NCBI GenBank assembly: GCA_964530325.1
Contig: CAZHAX010000021.1
Span: 1-52,501, forward strand
Length of the DNA: 52,501 bases
Reading direction: 5' to 3'
From: CAZHAX01 sp964530325
Lineage (GTDB): Bacteria > Chloroflexota > Anaerolineae > B4-G1
Below are positions 24,878 through 33,875 of this stretch, one piece after another (position 1 is the stretch's first letter; each line of letters begins with the position of its first letter). Under the pieces are notes generated by a model, which was given only the letters and a program-made list of their open reading frames with translations, was not told the DNA's origin and searched no databases. The position numbers and the translations under genes are program-made.

Positions 24878-27800
24878 ATGTCGTTCGTCCACCTCCACGT
24901 CCACAGCGAATACTCGCTCCTCGATGGCCTCAGCAGCTGCCAGGAACTGGCCAAGCGGGCTGCTGAGTTGGGAATGCCAGCGCTCGCTCTCACCGACCAC
25001 GGCACCATGTACGGCGCCGTGCAGTTCTACAAGGCCTGCACCGCCGCCCAGATCAAGCCGATCATCGGAATGGAGGCCTACGTGGCGCCCAACGGCCGGA
25101 CCGACCGCACGGCCGAGGATCGGCGGCCGTATCACCTCTGTCTCCTGGCGCAGAGCGACGCCGGCTACCACAACCTGATGCGCCTGGCAACCACTGCCCA
25201 GCTGGAGGGCTTCTACTACCGGCCGCGGGTCGACCGCGATCTGCTGGCCGAGCACGGCGAAGGCATAGTCGTCCTCTCTGGATGCGGCTCGTCGGAGCTG
25301 GCCCGCCTGATCGGCCAGGATAGACTGGACGATGCGCGCGACGTTGCGGCCTGGTACCGCGAGGTCTTTCCCGGGCGCTACTACCTGGAGCTTCAGGACC
25401 ACGGCATCCCCGAGTTGGCCGGCGTCAACAGCGGCCTGCTGGAGATCGCGGATCACCTGGACCTGCCCGTCGTAGCCACGAACGACGTGCACTACGCGCG
25501 CGCCGACCAGGCGCATGTTCATGACGTACTACTCTGCATTCAGACAGGCAAGGCGGTGAGCGAAGCGAACCGCATGCGTATGGACGGGGAGAGCTACTAC
25601 CTGAAGAGCGCGGAGGAGATGGCGGCGCTCTTCGGAGAGGTGCCCGGCGCTCTGGAGAACAGCCTCCGTATCGCCGAGATGTGCGACGTGGAGCTGGAGT
25701 TCGGTCACTACCACCTGCCCCCCTTCGAGGTCCCGCCGGGGCACGACGCAGCCTCCTACCTCCGCCACCTCTGCGAGGAGGGGTTGGCCTCAAGATACGC
25801 TTCGGCAGCCCCTCAGATCCGCGCCCGGCTTGAGCACGAGCTGGAAGTGATCCATAGGATGGGGTTCGATACGTACTTCCTCATCGTCTGGGATCTGTGC
25901 CGCTTCGCTCTTGAGGAGGGCGTCTGGTGGAACGTGCGCGGCTCCGGCGCCAGCTCCATCGTTGCCTACAGCCTGGGCATCACCAACCTGGACCCGCTGC
26001 AGCACGGGCTCATCTTCGAGCGCTTCCTCAACCTGGGCCGGGTCACGATGCCGGACATAGATCTCGACTACCCGGACGACCAGCGCGCCCGGATGATCCG
26101 CTATACCACCGAGAAGTACGGCCACGACCAGGTGGCGCAGATCATCACTTTTGGCACGATGGGCGCCAAGGCCGCGATCAGAGACGTGGGCCGCGCTCTG
26201 GACTACCCGCTTCCTGAAGTAGACCGCTACGCGCGGCTAGTCCCCGGTGGCCCCAAGGTCAAGCTGGAGCAGGCGCTGGAGGATTCGCCGGAGCTGCGGG
26301 AAGCCTACCAGGCCGAGGACCACGTGCGGAGGCTCATCGACACTGCCCGCGGCGTCGAGGGCAACGTGCGTCACGCCAGCACCCACGCCGCCGGTGTCAT
26401 CGTTTCGGACCGTGAGCTCGTCGCCTACACTCCGCTGAACCGTCCCACCAGTGGCGACGACGGCGAGATAGGTGTCGTAACACAGTACACCATGGAGGAG
26501 TTGGAGGAGCTGGGCCTCCTGAAGGTGGACTTCCTGGGCCTGTCTACGCTTACCGTGATGCGGCGCGCCTGTGAGTTGATCCACGAGCAGCACGGCGTCC
26601 AGCTCGACCTGCGCACGATCCCCACCGACGACCCTGACATATACAGCCTTCTCTCTCGCGGCGATGTCGTCGGTATCTTCCAGGTGGAGGGGCAGGGTAT
26701 GCGCCGGGTGCTGATGAAGATGCGGCCCACCCAGTTCGACCACGTCATCGCCACCATCAGCCTATTCCGTCCCGGCCCCATGGAGCACATCGACGACTAC
26801 ATAGATCGCATGCACGGCATCAAGCCCGTCGAGTACCGCCACCCAACCCTCGAGCCGATCCTCAGAGAGACGTACGGGATAATCGTCTACCAGGAGCAGA
26901 TCATCCGGGTCCTGACGGACATCGCCGGATACACAGCCGGCGACGCCGACCTGGTACGCCGGGCGGTGGGCAAGAAGAAGAAGGCGAAGCTGCTCAAGCA
27001 TCGCGAATCTTTCGTGGAAGGCGCCATGGAGCACGGCCGCCTTCCCCGCGAGACAGCGGAGGCGATCTTCGACGACATCGAATACTTCGCCCGCTATGGT
27101 TTCAACAAGGCCCACGGCGCCGACTACGCCGTGCTGACCTGCCAGACCGCCTACCTGAAGGCGAAGTACCCGGTCGAGTATATGACGGCGCTCCTCTCCG
27201 TCGAGCGGAACAACACTGAGAAGATCGGCCTGTTCACCGCCGAATGCCGGCGCATGGGGATCGAGGTCCTTCCTCCAGATGTGAATCGGTCCGGCCTCGA
27301 CTTCACGATCGAGGAGCAGGAGGACGGCAAGCCCGGTATTCGCTTCGGCCTTGGCGCCGTGAAGAACGTAGGCGAGGGACCGGTGCTGGCGATGCTCAGC
27401 GGCCGCCAGGACGGTAGCCCCTTCCGCGATCTGGACGATTTCTGCCGCCGCGTCGACCTGCGCCAGGTCAACCGCCGTGCCCTGGAGAGTCTGATCAAAG
27501 TCGGCGCTCTAGGGCAGTTCGGCACCCGCGCCCAGCTGCTCTCTATCGCAGACCAGCTGCTGGCGCTTAGCTCCAAGGTACATCAGGCCGCAGACGTGGG
27601 CCAGATGAGTATGTTCGGCAAGGAGACGGGTGTCCGCCTAGCCAAGGGCAACTCGCTGCTCGGCGCCCTTTCGAGCGTTCCCGAGGTTCCTCAGAAGGAG
27701 GCCCTTGCCTGGGAGAGAGAGCTCGTGGGGGTCTACATCTCAGAGCATCCCCTCAGCGAGTGCCTCACAGAGCTGAGAGACGTGATCACCGCCTACGCCG

Positions 27801-28501
27801 GAGCGCTCGACCAGAGCATGAACGGCCAGCAGGTAGTTCTCGCCGGAATGGTATGCCGCGTGCGAGATCACGTCACGAAGAAGGGGGACGAGATGGCGTT
27901 CGTCACCCTGGAGGATCTGCAGGGCACGTGCGACGTCGTCGTCTTTCCCAACGTATGGGCCAAGACGAAAGACCTGTGGCGCAGAGACGAGATCCTGGTC
28001 GTGGCAGGCAAGGTCGACGGCGAGCGCCGCGACGATCCCAGCTTGCTCTGCTCCTGGGCCAAGAGGCCGCACGAGGTGCCGAAGCCAGCAGGCGGATTGC
28101 CGGCGAACGCAAGCGCCTCAGACGCACCCCCGCAGCCGGCCCAGTCGCGCACAATCCGAGTAACGCTCGCCCGGAGCGGCCGACAGGAGCAAGACGAGCA
28201 GAGGCTGCGCCGCATCCATCGCCTGTTCATCGACCACCCCGGGCAGGACCAGTTTGTGATTCGCCTCGTTTCTGGCGGGTCCCCGCCTGTTGAGCTGGCC
28301 TTCCCAAACAACACGACGCACTACTGCCCCGAGTTGGTCGACGGCCTGGCCGATCTGGTTGGGGCCGGCTCCATCCAGCTCGACGCCCCCGGCGAGCAGA
28401 CCGCCGCCGTTGAGGACGCCTCAGCCGCTCTGGCTCCTGCGTGGCCAGCGTCGCAGCCCGCTCCTTCCGAGATTCCGGCCGACGAGGCCACTGCTCAGTA
28501 A
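24878..28501 (+). CDS. dnaE: DNA polymerase III alpha subunit
   Basis: Seen: 1207 residues. PHP domain at the start (VHLHVHSEYSLLDG, LTDHGTMYG), palm with the catalytic aspartates in MPDIDLDYPDD, the RGSGASSIVAY block, fingers and helix-hairpin-helix region, and a C-terminal OB domain (VLAGMVCRVRDHVTKKGD). A roughly 130-residue tail after the OB domain is less conserved. Known: replicative polymerase subunit. The frame is open 282 bases upstream, but across the promoter; the ATG at 24878 matches DnaE starts. Divergent from the hdr operon. The two phosphofructokinase genes follow closely and may be cotranscribed. Confidence 0.96.
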   Translation: MSFVHLHVHSEYSLLDGLSSCQELAKRAAELGMPALALTDHGTMYGAVQFYKACTAAQIKPIIGMEAYVAPNGRTDRTAEDRRPYHLCLLAQSDAGYHNLMRLATTAQLEGFYYRPRVDRDLLAEHGEGIVVLSGCGSSELARLIGQDRLDDARDVAAWYREVFPGRYYLELQDHGIPELAGVNSGLLEIADHLDLPVVATNDVHYARADQAHVHDVLLCIQTGKAVSEANRMRMDGESYYLKSAEEMAALFGEVPGALENSLRIAEMCDVELEFGHYHLPPFEVPPGHDAASYLRHLCEEGLASRYASAAPQIRARLEHELEVIHRMGFDTYFLIVWDLCRFALEEGVWWNVRGSGASSIVAYSLGITNLDPLQHGLIFERFLNLGRVTMPDIDLDYPDDQRARMIRYTTEKYGHDQVAQIITFGTMGAKAAIRDVGRALDYPLPEVDRYARLVPGGPKVKLEQALEDSPELREAYQAEDHVRRLIDTARGVEGNVRHASTHAAGVIVSDRELVAYTPLNRPTSGDDGEIGVVTQYTMEELEELGLLKVDFLGLSTLTVMRRACELIHEQHGVQLDLRTIPTDDPDIYSLLSRGDVVGIFQVEGQGMRRVLMKMRPTQFDHVIATISLFRPGPMEHIDDYIDRMHGIKPVEYRHPTLEPILRETYGIIVYQEQIIRVLTDIAGYTAGDADLVRRAVGKKKKAKLLKHRESFVEGAMEHGRLPRETAEAIFDDIEYFARYGFNKAHGADYAVLTCQTAYLKAKYPVEYMTALLSVERNNTEKIGLFTAECRRMGIEVLPPDVNRSGLDFTIEEQEDGKPGIRFGLGAVKNVGEGPVLAMLSGRQDGSPFRDLDDFCRRVDLRQVNRRALESLIKVGALGQFGTRAQLLSIADQLLALSSKVHQAADVGQMSMFGKETGVRLAKGNSLLGALSSVPEVPQKEALAWERELVGVYISEHPLSECLTELRDVITAYAGALDQSMNGQQVVLAGMVCRVRDHVTKKGDEMAFVTLEDLQGTCDVVVFPNVWAKTKDLWRRDEILVVAGKVDGERRDDPSLLCSWAKRPHEVPKPAGGLPANASASDAPPQPAQSRTIRVTLARSGRQEQDEQRLRRIHRLFIDHPGQDQFVIRLVSGGSPPVELAFPNNTTHYCPELVDGLADLVGAGSIQLDAPGEQTAAVEDASAALAPAWPASQPAPSEIPADEATAQ

Positions 28502-28523
28502 CCTGCTGGAGGTTGGACACGAG

Positions 28524-29678
28524 ATGAGAATCGGTATTCTGACTGGCGGCGGAGATGTGCCTGGACTGAATCCTTGCATCAAGCAAGTAGTGTACCGGGC
28601 TGCTGAGGATGGCCACGAGGTGGTCGGCATTCGCCGCGGCTGGCGCGGGCTCCTGGCCTACAACCCCGACGATGCAGCGACGCACGAGCAGTGCGTCATG
28701 CCGCTGAACAGGACGATTGTCCGCACAATCGACCGGACAGGGGGCACGTTCCTGCACACGTCGCGCACCAAGCCCAGCCGCACGAAGTGGAAGGAGGCTC
28801 CCGACTTCCTCCGCCCATCTGGCAAGCTCGACGAAGACGAGGAGCACGACTTCACCGACCACGTTCTCAAGGCATTGAACCATATGCAGCTCGACGTCTT
28901 GATCCCCATCGGCGGCGAGGATACACTCGGCTACGGCGCTCGCATCTACTCGGAGGGATTCCCGGTCGTCAGCATTCCCAAGACGATGGACAACGACGTG
29001 CCCGGCACGGAGTACTGCATCGGCTTCTCAACAGCGATCACGCGAGCCGTTCTCTTCATCAACCAGATGCGTTCGGCGGTCGGCTCGCACGAGCGGATCG
29101 GCGTGCTGGAGCTCTTCGGCCGCCACAGTGGAGCAACGTCTCTCGTCGCGGGCCTGCTCTCCGGCGCAGACCGGGTCATCATCTCTGAGGTACCCTTCGA
29201 CATCAAGAAGCTGGCCGCGTTCCTGGTACAAGACAGAGAAGAGAACCCCAGCAACTATGCGGTGATGACGATCTCCGAGGGGGCGCAACAGATCGGCAGC
29301 GACATCATCGAGGAGGGTGAGGCCGACGCCTTCGGCCACCGGAAGCTGGGCGGCGTGGGCAAGATCACCTCAGACAGAATCAAGGCCATGACCGGCGTGG
29401 GCACGATGTTCCAGCAAGTGGGCTACCTGATGCGCTCCGGCCCGCCCGATGCGGTAGACATCATGGCCGCCTCCAATTTCGCCAACGTGGCGATGGACCT
29501 GATCAAGCAGAAGAAGCTGGGCCGAATGGTGGCCCTGCAGGAGGGCAAGTACACCCACATAGCGGCGGACGCCCCGGCAAAGGGCGCGCGGCGTGTCGAT
29601 GTGGAAGCCTTCTACGACAAGGAGAACTACCGCTCAAAGGTCAAAGAAGCGATGGGCAAGCCGCTGTTCCTGTACTAG
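28524..29678 (+). CDS. phosphofructokinase with pyrophosphate-type signature
   Basis: Seen: 384 residues from an ATG with GGAGG 10 bases upstream. PFK fold: TGGGDVPGLNP, GGEDTLGYG, PKTMDNDVPGT (catalytic Asp), ELFGRHSG. At the two positions that separate donors (E. coli PfkA Gly104 and Gly124) it has Asp (GGED) and Lys (PKTMDND). Known: Asp plus Lys goes with pyrophosphate as phosphoryl donor, Gly plus Gly with ATP. Inferred: a pyrophosphate-dependent, reversible enzyme. A roughly 40-residue insert lies before the GGED motif (LHTSRTKPSRTKWKEAPD). It follows dnaE by 22 bases and precedes a second PFK by 35. Confidence 0.85.
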   Translation: MRIGILTGGGDVPGLNPCIKQVVYRAAEDGHEVVGIRRGWRGLLAYNPDDAATHEQCVMPLNRTIVRTIDRTGGTFLHTSRTKPSRTKWKEAPDFLRPSGKLDEDEEHDFTDHVLKALNHMQLDVLIPIGGEDTLGYGARIYSEGFPVVSIPKTMDNDVPGTEYCIGFSTAITRAVLFINQMRSAVGSHERIGVLELFGRHSGATSLVAGLLSGADRVIISEVPFDIKKLAAFLVQDREENPSNYAVMTISEGAQQIGSDIIEEGEADAFGHRKLGGVGKITSDRIKAMTGVGTMFQQVGYLMRSGPPDAVDIMAASNFANVAMDLIKQKKLGRMVALQEGKYTHIAADAPAKGARRVDVEAFYDKENYRSKVKEAMGKPLFLY

Positions 29679-29713
29679 GTCACTGCCGGTCCTTGGCGGC
29701 GCAAGGGAGCCTG

Positions 29714-30685
29714 ATGAAGCGAATAGGCGTGCTCACGAGCGGAGGGGACAACCCCGGGCTCAATCCGTGCATACGGGCCGTGGTGCGGACGGCGATATAC
29801 GAGGGCGTCGAGGTGATGGGTATCCGGCGCGGGTACGCCGGCCTGATCGACGGCGAAGTAGACGAGATGGACGCCCGCTCCGTCGGGGGCATCATCGGCC
29901 GCGGCGGAACCATCCTCGGCACAGCGCGCTGCCCCGAATTCCGAAAGCCCAAGGGAGTGCGAGAGGGGCTGCGGACGCTGAACCGCTTCGGGATTGAGGG
30001 GCTGGTGGTGATCGGCGGGAACGGCTCCCTCGCCGGCGCGCTCGAGATCTCACGCCTCGGCTTTCCCACTGTTGGAGTCCCTAGCACGATCGATAACGAC
30101 GTCAACGGCACAGACATCTCCATCGGCGCCGACACTGCGCTCGATACGATTCTCAGCGCCATCGACAAGATCAAGGACACGGCCTCATCCCACAACCGGG
30201 CCTTTCTCGTGGAGACGATGGGGCGCGAGTCTGGCTACCTGGCCCTTGTCAGCGGCATCGCCGGCGGAGCCGAAATGGTGCTCATCCCGGAGGTCAAGAC
30301 CCCGGTGGCGGAGATCAGCCGGGTGATAGAGGACTCCTACCTGAAGGGCAAACCGCACTGCATCATCGTTGTTGCAGAGGGATGGGAGCCAGGGACACAG
30401 GTGCTGGCCAAAGAGTTGGGAAAGCGTCAGGAGGAGCTCGGTTTCTCGGTCCGCGTGACTCAGCTGGGTCACGTGCAGCGCGGCGGCGCGGCCAGCGCCT
30501 TCGATAGGCTGATGGCCACCCAGCTCGGATATACAGCGGTCCAGGACCTGCTCGCCGGCAACAGCGGCAACGTCGTGGGATGGCTGGGCTACAAGGTTGC
30601 TCTTACCCCGCTGGAGGAAGCGGTCGCTTCCGAGAAGGTGCTCGATCCGGCTCTATACAGGCTAGCCGAGATAATGAGCGTCTAG
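29714..30685 (+). CDS. pfkA: phosphofructokinase, ATP-type length and fold
   Basis: Seen: 323 residues, the length of bacterial PfkA. Motifs: TSGGDNPGLNP, GGNGSLAGA, PSTIDNDVNGT (catalytic Asp), VETMGRESGYLA and QRGGAASAFDR. Donor positions are Gly (GGNG) and Ser (PSTID), which excludes the pyrophosphate pattern; however the usual Asp of GGDG is Asn here. Known: ATP-dependent 6-phosphofructokinase of glycolysis. ATG at 29714 with GGGAG four bases upstream. Inferred: forms an irreversible partner to the pyrophosphate-type enzyme just upstream. The Asp to Asn change may alter Mg-nucleotide binding. Confidence 0.85.
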   Translation: MKRIGVLTSGGDNPGLNPCIRAVVRTAIYEGVEVMGIRRGYAGLIDGEVDEMDARSVGGIIGRGGTILGTARCPEFRKPKGVREGLRTLNRFGIEGLVVIGGNGSLAGALEISRLGFPTVGVPSTIDNDVNGTDISIGADTALDTILSAIDKIKDTASSHNRAFLVETMGRESGYLALVSGIAGGAEMVLIPEVKTPVAEISRVIEDSYLKGKPHCIIVVAEGWEPGTQVLAKELGKRQEELGFSVRVTQLGHVQRGGAASAFDRLMATQLGYTAVQDLLAGNSGNVVGWLGYKVALTPLEEAVASEKVLDPALYRLAEIMSV

Positions 30686-30712
30686 CGCCAACCTGCCAGC
30701 GCAATCGCTCTC

Positions 30713-30736
30713 GGGCCCGGCCGTCTGGCCGGGCCC
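30713..30736. terminator. two-way terminator hairpin
   Basis: GGGCCCGGCC (30713-30722) and GGCCGGGCCC (30727-30736) form a perfect 10-bp stem with a 4-base loop. It directly abuts the stop codon of the convergent solute-binding gene (30737). Confidence 0.7.
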
Positions 30737-31567
30737 TTATCGACTCCAGACGACTTCCTGGCCCTCGGGCCCCAGCAGCCACTGGGCGAACTCGCGCGCA
30801 GTGCCGCTGGGCTCGCCGAGCGCGGCCACTCGCAGCCAGCCGGAGAGAGGGTAGGAGCCATCTGCGGCAGCCTCCCCCCCGGGAAGCACGCCGTCGACAG
30901 CCACAACCTGGACGGCTCCCCCGGCGGCATCCGCGACGACGTAGGTCGACACATAGCCGACGGCCCCCGCCGTGTTCTCTACGTACTCAAGGACAGACTC
31001 GCTCGAGGGCATGACCACCGCCGTCTGTGCTGCCTGGCTCCCTCCCAGTACCGTCTGCTCGAACAGAGCTCTGGCCCCCGAGCCGTCCTCCCGGCTGACC
31101 GGCTGCAGGGGCTGGCCATCGAGTCCGCGTAGGTTGGCCCAGAACACCGCCCGCACCTCCTCCAGAGTTGCCTCTTCCCAGGCCAGAGAGGGATTGGCGA
31201 TCACGGCGAGCGCCAGCGGAGCAAACGGCTGCGACCACAGGCCGGCGCTGTCACGTCCATCGCCGACCCACGCGAGCAAGGCCAGGCCCACCTGCCCCTC
31301 ACGCAATTGCCGCTCGGCGACGGCGCTGTTGAAGACCTGCATGTCAACGCTGATCCAGGGCCGCTCCACCCGGTAGGCCTCGACCAGGCTCTCGGCCAGC
31401 TCGCGGCACGAGTCAGCCACTGCCATGCGCAATACAGCCGGCTGGCCCTGCTCGGCCCCAAAGAGCGGGCTGCACGCACTCAGACCAGACACAAACAGAG
31501 CCGCCAGCAGCACCCCGCCTGCGCAATACGCGGTTCGTCCCGGACCGGGCCGCCTCAGTCGGATCAT
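30737..31567 (-). CDS. PstS-like solute-binding lipoprotein
   Basis: Seen: 276 residues. Signal peptide with lipobox LSAC (about residues 29-32), then a periplasmic-binding-protein fold with PstS-like features: LVEAYRVERP, GLALLAW, SREDGSGARALFEQ, GAVGYVST. Known: PstS-type proteins bind phosphate or related oxyanions for ABC import. No permease or ATPase gene is nearby; uppP lies 9 bases upstream on the same strand, so it is probably cotranscribed with it. Ligand unproven; it could serve as a sensor rather than a transporter part. Confidence 0.78.
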   Translation of the reverse strand: MIRLRRPGPGRTAYCAGGVLLAALFVSGLSACSPLFGAEQGQPAVLRMAVADSCRELAESLVEAYRVERPWISVDMQVFNSAVAERQLREGQVGLALLAWVGDGRDSAGLWSQPFAPLALAVIANPSLAWEEATLEEVRAVFWANLRGLDGQPLQPVSREDGSGARALFEQTVLGGSQAAQTAVVMPSSESVLEYVENTAGAVGYVSTYVVADAAGGAVQVVAVDGVLPGGEAAADGSYPLSGWLRVAALGEPSGTAREFAQWLLGPEGQEVVWSR

Positions 31568-31576
31568 CAGGCGACT

Positions 31577-32392
31577 CTACGAGGCGCGCAGCACAGCCAC
31601 GCCGACGAAGGTGACGCCAGCAAGGGCGCAGTAGATGGCAAATGGATAGAGCGGCCGCGTTCGCAGGAACCTGATCAGGAAGTGAATGCAGGCCAGCCCA
31701 ACCACGGCGGCGCCGAGGAAGCCGATGACCAGCACGGCCCCGGCGCCTGCCAGGCCTCCCACCTGGGCTACGTCAGCCACCTCCAGCAGGCCGGCGCCGA
31801 GTATGATCGGAGTTGCCAGCAGGAAGCTGAAGCGGGCAGCCTGCTCGCGACGTAGGCCCACGGCCAGCCCTGCCGCTATCGTCGCCCCCGAGCGGGAGAT
31901 CCCCGGGAAGATGGCCAGGGCCTGGGCCAGCCCGATCAGCAGCACGTCGCGCCAGTTGAGCGCTTGCAGATCACGCTCCCGCCTGCCCAGTCGCTCCGAG
32001 AGGGTCAGTAGCGCCGCTGTCACCAGAAGGAACCCTGCCGCAGGCACCGGCCGGGCGAACATACCCTCGAAGAAACCCTCCAGCAGGTAGCCGATGAGAG
32101 CGGCGGGGATCGTGCCCAGGACTATCAGCCAGGCCAGGCGAGCTTCTGGTTCGAGAGACAAGCCCCGGCGCAGCGAGCGAATCGCCGCCCCGATCAGCGA
32201 GATCCAGTCCCGCCGGAAGTAGATGACGACTGCTAGGGCAGTGCCCCAATGGACGACGGCGTCGAAGACCAGCCCCGGCGCCTGCCAGTCGAGCAGCCAG
32301 GGGATGAGCACCAGGTGACCCGAACTGCTTACCGGCAGGAACTCCGTGGCTCCCTGCAGGATACCCAGGATGAGCGCCTGTGCGAGACTCAC
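31577..32392 (-). CDS. uppP: undecaprenyl-diphosphatase
   Basis: Seen: 271 residues, eight or so hydrophobic spans, with the family motifs ILGILQGATEFLPVSSSGHL near the start (catalytic Glu and the SSSGH loop) and IFPGISRSGATI in the middle. Known: removes a phosphate from undecaprenyl diphosphate, recycling the lipid carrier of peptidoglycan and other wall polymers. Start GTG at 32392 with GGGAGG about 9 bases upstream. Fits the L,D-transpeptidase at 11628 as evidence of peptidoglycan synthesis. Confidence 0.96.
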   Translation of the reverse strand: MSLAQALILGILQGATEFLPVSSSGHLVLIPWLLDWQAPGLVFDAVVHWGTALAVVIYFRRDWISLIGAAIRSLRRGLSLEPEARLAWLIVLGTIPAALIGYLLEGFFEGMFARPVPAAGFLLVTAALLTLSERLGRRERDLQALNWRDVLLIGLAQALAIFPGISRSGATIAAGLAVGLRREQAARFSFLLATPIILGAGLLEVADVAQVGGLAGAGAVLVIGFLGAAVVGLACIHFLIRFLRTRPLYPFAIYCALAGVTFVGVAVLRAS

Positions 32393-32432
32393 GAGCCACC
32401 CCCTCCCCGACCGCGACTGGCGGCCGAGAGCT

Positions 32433-32460
32433 ATTATCGGCGAATCCGTTGTGCTGTCCA
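32433..32460 (-). promoter_or_regulatory. promoter of uppP
   Basis: Minus strand TGGACA (32455-32460), 16 bases, GATAAT (32433-32438), each one base off consensus; about 40 bases before the GTG. Confidence 0.6.
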
Positions 32461-32539
32461 GCGTCGCCTTGCTGGGGGCTTGTTGGGCACTAGCCCAGGC
32501 CAGCTGGCACGGCGCCGCCCATGGTCAGCGCACAAAGCA

Positions 32540-32566
32540 TCTGGGGCGGGCAATGCCCGCCCCAGA
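32540..32566 (-). terminator. terminator hairpin behind the 32.6 kb lipoprotein gene
   Basis: TCTGGGGCGGGC (32540-32551) and GCCCGCCCCAGA (32555-32566) form a perfect 12-bp stem with a 3-base loop, 43 bases past the lipoprotein stop and upstream of the uppP promoter. Confidence 0.65.
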
Positions 32567-32609
32567 CTAGCTGCTCCCGGCCCCGAATCCCCAGCAGAGG
32601 ACCTCCGGA

Positions 32610-33599
32610 CTAGGAGAGGTTGATCACTACGCTGGTACTGCCGTTCTCCGCGGAGACCATGAGAGTCAGAGTCTCGGCCCCCTTGGCCCAGTCCTGCGTC
32701 ACCATGGCACCGTAATCATTGTCGCTCGTCTGCGTCCAGCCGTTGCTGGCCAGCCCGCTTTCGTAGTAGTCGAGTACTGTCGCCACGTCGTCACCCGTGG
32801 TGAAGGTGATCAGCCCTCCCATCAGCATCACGTCGGTAGCTCCAGCATACGATGGCACATCGTCCGGCCACTGCGCCGCGCCCTCGGGCGGCTCGATCGT
32901 GATGGGCTCGTTGATGTCGTAGACCTGGTAGGACCAGTAGGCTTCGCCCTCCTGTTCGCCCCGCGTCTCCCGCCAGCTTGTCTCGTACTTGACCACGAAG
33001 GAAGGCAGGTCGCTTTCATCGGCTAGCCAGACCTCGGACGAGATGTCACTGACGTCACCCTGGGCCAGCGCGGCCAGGGTGGTGAAGGCGAGGTTGACGC
33101 GGTAGTGCCTAGTACTGATGCCATTGACCGTCTCTCTACCCTCGTAGTCCATGTCCGATTCGTCCGGTGTCATCGTATCCAGCGACATTCCGAACGAGGA
33201 GGCTGCGTCCTCTGCGCTCATCTCCGATTGGGCGCACGAGTCGTCGAAGCAATACCAGGCCGTGTCCTCGATCTGCACAAACTCGTACGTTGACCCGCCG
33301 GACTCGTACGAGATGCGGTACGCGCCAGGGTCGCGAGTGTACTCCTGGACCCAGCCCTCGACCTCCGCATCTCCCCCGTCCGGGGTCCACCCCCACTCCC
33401 AGCTCATGCGGTAGCTATCGACGCCGGCCAGCTCTTCGATCTGAGCATCGCCACCGTTCTCGTCGCCGCCACCGCCGCCGTCCTGGCTCGTGTCGCCGCC
33501 GCTGCCCGCAGTGTCGCCGTCGTCGCCGTTGCCGCCAAGCAGCCCACAGCCAAGCGAGAAGACCAATAGCAGCGCCAGTAGAACCCTGTACTTCGACAT
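32610..33599 (-). CDS. lipoprotein with acidic Gly/Asp linker, LprG/LolA-like fold suspected
   Basis: Seen: 329 residues from an ATG with AGGAGG seven bases upstream. Lipobox FSLGC at about residues 14-18, then a low-complexity Gly/Asp/Ser linker (19-55) and a region of alternating beta strands (SYRMSWEW, GAYRISYE, YEFVQIEDTAWYC). It includes the pattern NGISTRHYRVN seen in LolA/LprG-like carriers. A C-terminal part of about 75 residues (DVATVLDYYESGLASNGW) recalls small domains of other lipoproteins. I do not recognise a precise family. Inferred: a surface lipoprotein, perhaps binding lipids. The frame extends to 34031 but across two promoters, so it is trimmed. Confidence 0.75.
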   Translation of the reverse strand: MSKYRVLLALLLVFSLGCGLLGGNGDDGDTAGSGGDTSQDGGGGGDENGGDAQIEELAGVDSYRMSWEWGWTPDGGDAEVEGWVQEYTRDPGAYRISYESGGSTYEFVQIEDTAWYCFDDSCAQSEMSAEDAASSFGMSLDTMTPDESDMDYEGRETVNGISTRHYRVNLAFTTLAALAQGDVSDISSEVWLADESDLPSFVVKYETSWRETRGEQEGEAYWSYQVYDINEPITIEPPEGAAQWPDDVPSYAGATDVMLMGGLITFTTGDDVATVLDYYESGLASNGWTQTSDNDYGAMVTQDWAKGAETLTLMVSAENGSTSVVINLS

Positions 33600-33672
33600 T
33601 CGCTTCCTCCTACCAACGATAGTGTGTTGGTCTGCAGGCCTCACCCCGCAGTTGCCCGTTGGATGAGCCACT

Positions 33673-33701
33673 AGTATACAGCGGATCGGTCTCACCCGCA
33701 A
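33673..33701 (-). promoter_or_regulatory. promoter of the 32.6 kb lipoprotein gene
   Basis: Minus strand TTGCGG (33696-33701), 17 bases, TATACT (33673-33678), about 75 bases before the ATG. Confidence 0.6.
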
Positions 33702-33749
33702 GGGCATGCACGCATCGCCTTCGATCTTGAGGCTCCGGCAGACAGATGG

Positions 33750-33778
33750 TGGACAAGCGTCGGGTTCTGGGGTACACT
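33750..33778 (+). promoter_or_regulatory. promoter of the ROK kinase gene
   Basis: TGGACA (33750-33755), 17 bases, TACACT (33773-33778). The leader would be about 90 bases. Divergent from the lipoprotein promoter 49 bases away. Confidence 0.55.
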
Positions 33779-33875
33779 GCCACGCAGCGGAGCAATGTCG
33801 CGCGTTCCAGGAGTGGTCCACTCGGGGCCGTAAGACGCAGCGGCCATCACCGCTGGTCGTAGCTAGGGAGGAAGG

